The notes under the pieces: model-generated
What the model was told of the DNA's origin: nothing
The model's database searches: none
Seen by the model: only the letters and a program-made list of their open reading frames with translations
Shown: positions 34,729-35,716 of the stretch, one piece after another
Numbering within the stretch: position 1 is the first letter of the stretch
How the letters are laid out: the number at the start of each line of letters is the position of its first letter
Translations under genes and position numbers: made by a program
From: Planctomycetia bacterium
Lineage (GTDB): Bacteria > Planctomycetota > Planctomycetia > Pirellulales > UBA1268
DNA length: 35,716 bases
NCBI GenBank assembly: GCA_009924545.1
Contig: RFRL01000010.1
Location: forward strand, 1 to 35,716
Direction of reading: 5' to 3'

Positions 34729-35716
34729 CTAGCGCCGGACGAGGACGTGCGAGCCGGGGCCGAGGATGTCGACCAATTCGGCGAAGTCTCGGGTCGCCAC
34801 CAGGACGGTCGAGCCGACCGCCGCATCGGCGAGCGTCGCCGGATCGTCGACCGCCTCGATCGCCAGGCCGTCGGCCAGCAGGAGCGACCGGCGCGGGACG
34901 GTCGCCGGATCGGGCGACAGCCCGGCAGGGCGGACGTCGATCACCGCCACCGAGGAGCCGATCCGGTCGGCCACGCCGCGGCCGAGGACCACGGGGAAGC
35001 TCCCCGCGAAGTGCCCGGCCACCTGGAGACTGAGCCGCCGCCGAGACACACTGATGATCGCGTCGAACGGGCCGGGGACCAGCTTCAGGTGTTCCCCTGG
35101 AACGAGCTGCGACGGATCGCTGATGCCGTTGATCTTGGCCAGCAACTGCCAAGGCACCTGGAGGGGCACGGCGAGCGACTGGAGCGTCTGGCCTGCGGTG
35201 ACCACGTGCGCCGGCCTGAGCAGGTCCTGCTGGGAATAGATGACGGTGCCGGCGAGCTGGCCGAGGAGCTCGTCGAGCCGCTGGCTCTCCTCGGGACCGA
35301 GCGACGGGTCGTCGTACCACACGCTCAGCACCGACAGCGCCTCGGCATACTGCCCGACGGCGAGTTTCTGATGGGCGTCGGACCAGGCAGCCGCGAAGGC
35401 CGCCGATCCGGGTGCCGAGGGGAACGCCTGTCGTCCCGCGGGGAGGATCGCCGTCGTTTCGCGGGCCGGCGTGACGGCCGGCATGGCGGCTGCCGCCACC
35501 ACGGCCGCGGCCGCTGCCGACTGCAGGGGTGTGGCGGTCGGTCCCGCGGCCGGTGCCAATGCCGCCGGTGGTGCCGACTCGGGCACGGGCGCGGCAGCCA
35601 CCTGTGCAGGAAGGTAAGTGGCGGCCGGCTCACCCGCCGGGGGCTGCGCTCCACCGGCGGGAGGCGCCATTGCCAGGCCGGGGTTCGGCGCGAGGGCGGG
35701 GTGCGGAGTACCGGGG
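34729..35716 (-). CDS. LysM protein with degenerate L,D-transpeptidase-like domain (5' end outside window)
   Basis: The frame is open to the right window edge, so ATG 35670 in the track need not be the start; the codons upstream continue the same Ala/Pro-rich composition (PHPALAPNPGLA). After this low-complexity region comes a helical segment (AWSDAHQKLAVGQYAEALSV), then a LysM motif (VVTAGQTLQSLAVPLQVPWQ...NGISDPSQLVPGEHLKLV). The C-terminal domain starts PFDAIISVSRRRLSLQVAG and runs to VDILGPGSHVLVRR, which fits the first and last strands of YkuD L,D-transpeptidases. The HGT...GC(I/V)R catalytic segment is missing, and the visible protein has no Cys at all. It is therefore probably a peptidoglycan-binding, non-catalytic relative in the envelope. 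Confidence 0.72.
   Translation of the reverse strand, partial: PGTPHPALAPNPGLAMAPPAGGAQPPAGEPAATYLPAQVAAAPVPESAPPAALAPAAGPTATPLQSAAAAAVVAAAAMPAVTPARETTAILPAGRQAFPSAPGSAAFAAAWSDAHQKLAVGQYAEALSVLSVWYDDPSLGPEESQRLDELLGQLAGTVIYSQQDLLRPAHVVTAGQTLQSLAVPLQVPWQLLAKINGISDPSQLVPGEHLKLVPGPFDAIISVSRRRLSLQVAGHFAGSFPVVLGRGVADRIGSSVAVIDVRPAGLSPDPATVPRRSLLLADGLAIEAVDDPATLADAAVGSTVLVATRDFAELVDILGPGSHVLVRR

Noticed and set aside
33243-34826. N-terminal 528 residues of the 1150-aa - strand ORF
   Set aside because: Antisense to the glmM-like gene and intergenic; the mutase starts at ATG 33242.

Overview
The window looks like a chromosomal segment of a GC-rich planctomycete, probably of the Pirellulales/Planctomycetia type. 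That is inferred from a set of families that are characteristically expanded there: DUF1501, DUF1549/DUF1553 and PSCyt-type cytochrome c proteins, a PPC-domain secreted protein, secreted sulfatases, a YHYH protein, a Pkn-type Ser/Thr kinase and a planctomycete-style ECF sigma/anti-sigma pair. No rRNA, tRNA, CRISPR array, transposase or prophage gene was seen. Coding density is high. The long ORFs lying opposite real genes are GC-rich shadows.

Layout. (1) 1-3.4 kb, + strand: the end of a SCO1/SenC copper chaperone, then a very large di-haem cytochrome c peroxidase-like protein. (2) 3.4-8 kb, - strand: an acyl-CoA dehydrogenase homologue, a GT9 heptosyltransferase-like protein, and a small membrane protein translationally coupled (GTGA) to NAD-dependent DNA ligase ligA. 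(3) 8.1-10.4 kb, + strand: alpha-glucan phosphorylase. (4) 10.4-18.4 kb, - strand: a four-gene exported operon, DUF1501 (Tat) -> PPC-domain protein -> haem/DUF1549/DUF1553 protein -> haem/WD40/coiled-coil protein, with overlapping stops and starts at two junctions. (5) 18.4-20 kb: a gene-poor, accessory-looking interval. It holds an exceptionally strong Shine-Dalgarno sequence in front of a 46-codon ORF, a duplicated hairpin arm, a possible remnant of an MNT nucleotidyltransferase, a lower-GC methyltransferase and a 70-aa conserved-looking protein. (6) 20.2-24 kb: uvrC (short form, -) and a membrane Ser/Thr kinase (+). (7) 23.9-31.3 kb, - strand: a six-gene operon in which an ECF sigma factor and its transmembrane anti-sigma factor precede a beta-sandwich-like exported protein, a sulfatase, a YHYH-PEBP fusion and a second sulfatase. 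The last four junctions are all ATGA overlaps. (8) 31.4-34.7 kb: two divergent alpha-D-phosphohexomutases. (9) 34.7 kb to the end: a LysM protein with a degenerate L,D-transpeptidase-like domain that runs off the window.

The best candidate for an undescribed system is region 7. It looks like a self-regulated, envelope-sensing sulfatase module whose exported products all carry Gly/Pro/Arg/Gln-rich disordered tails or linkers. Region 4 is a second exported, haem-containing module of unknown role. The 18.48-18.64 kb RBS/hairpin/mini-ORF element is the most unusual small-scale signal. All functions are inferred from sequence motifs; no database search was possible.
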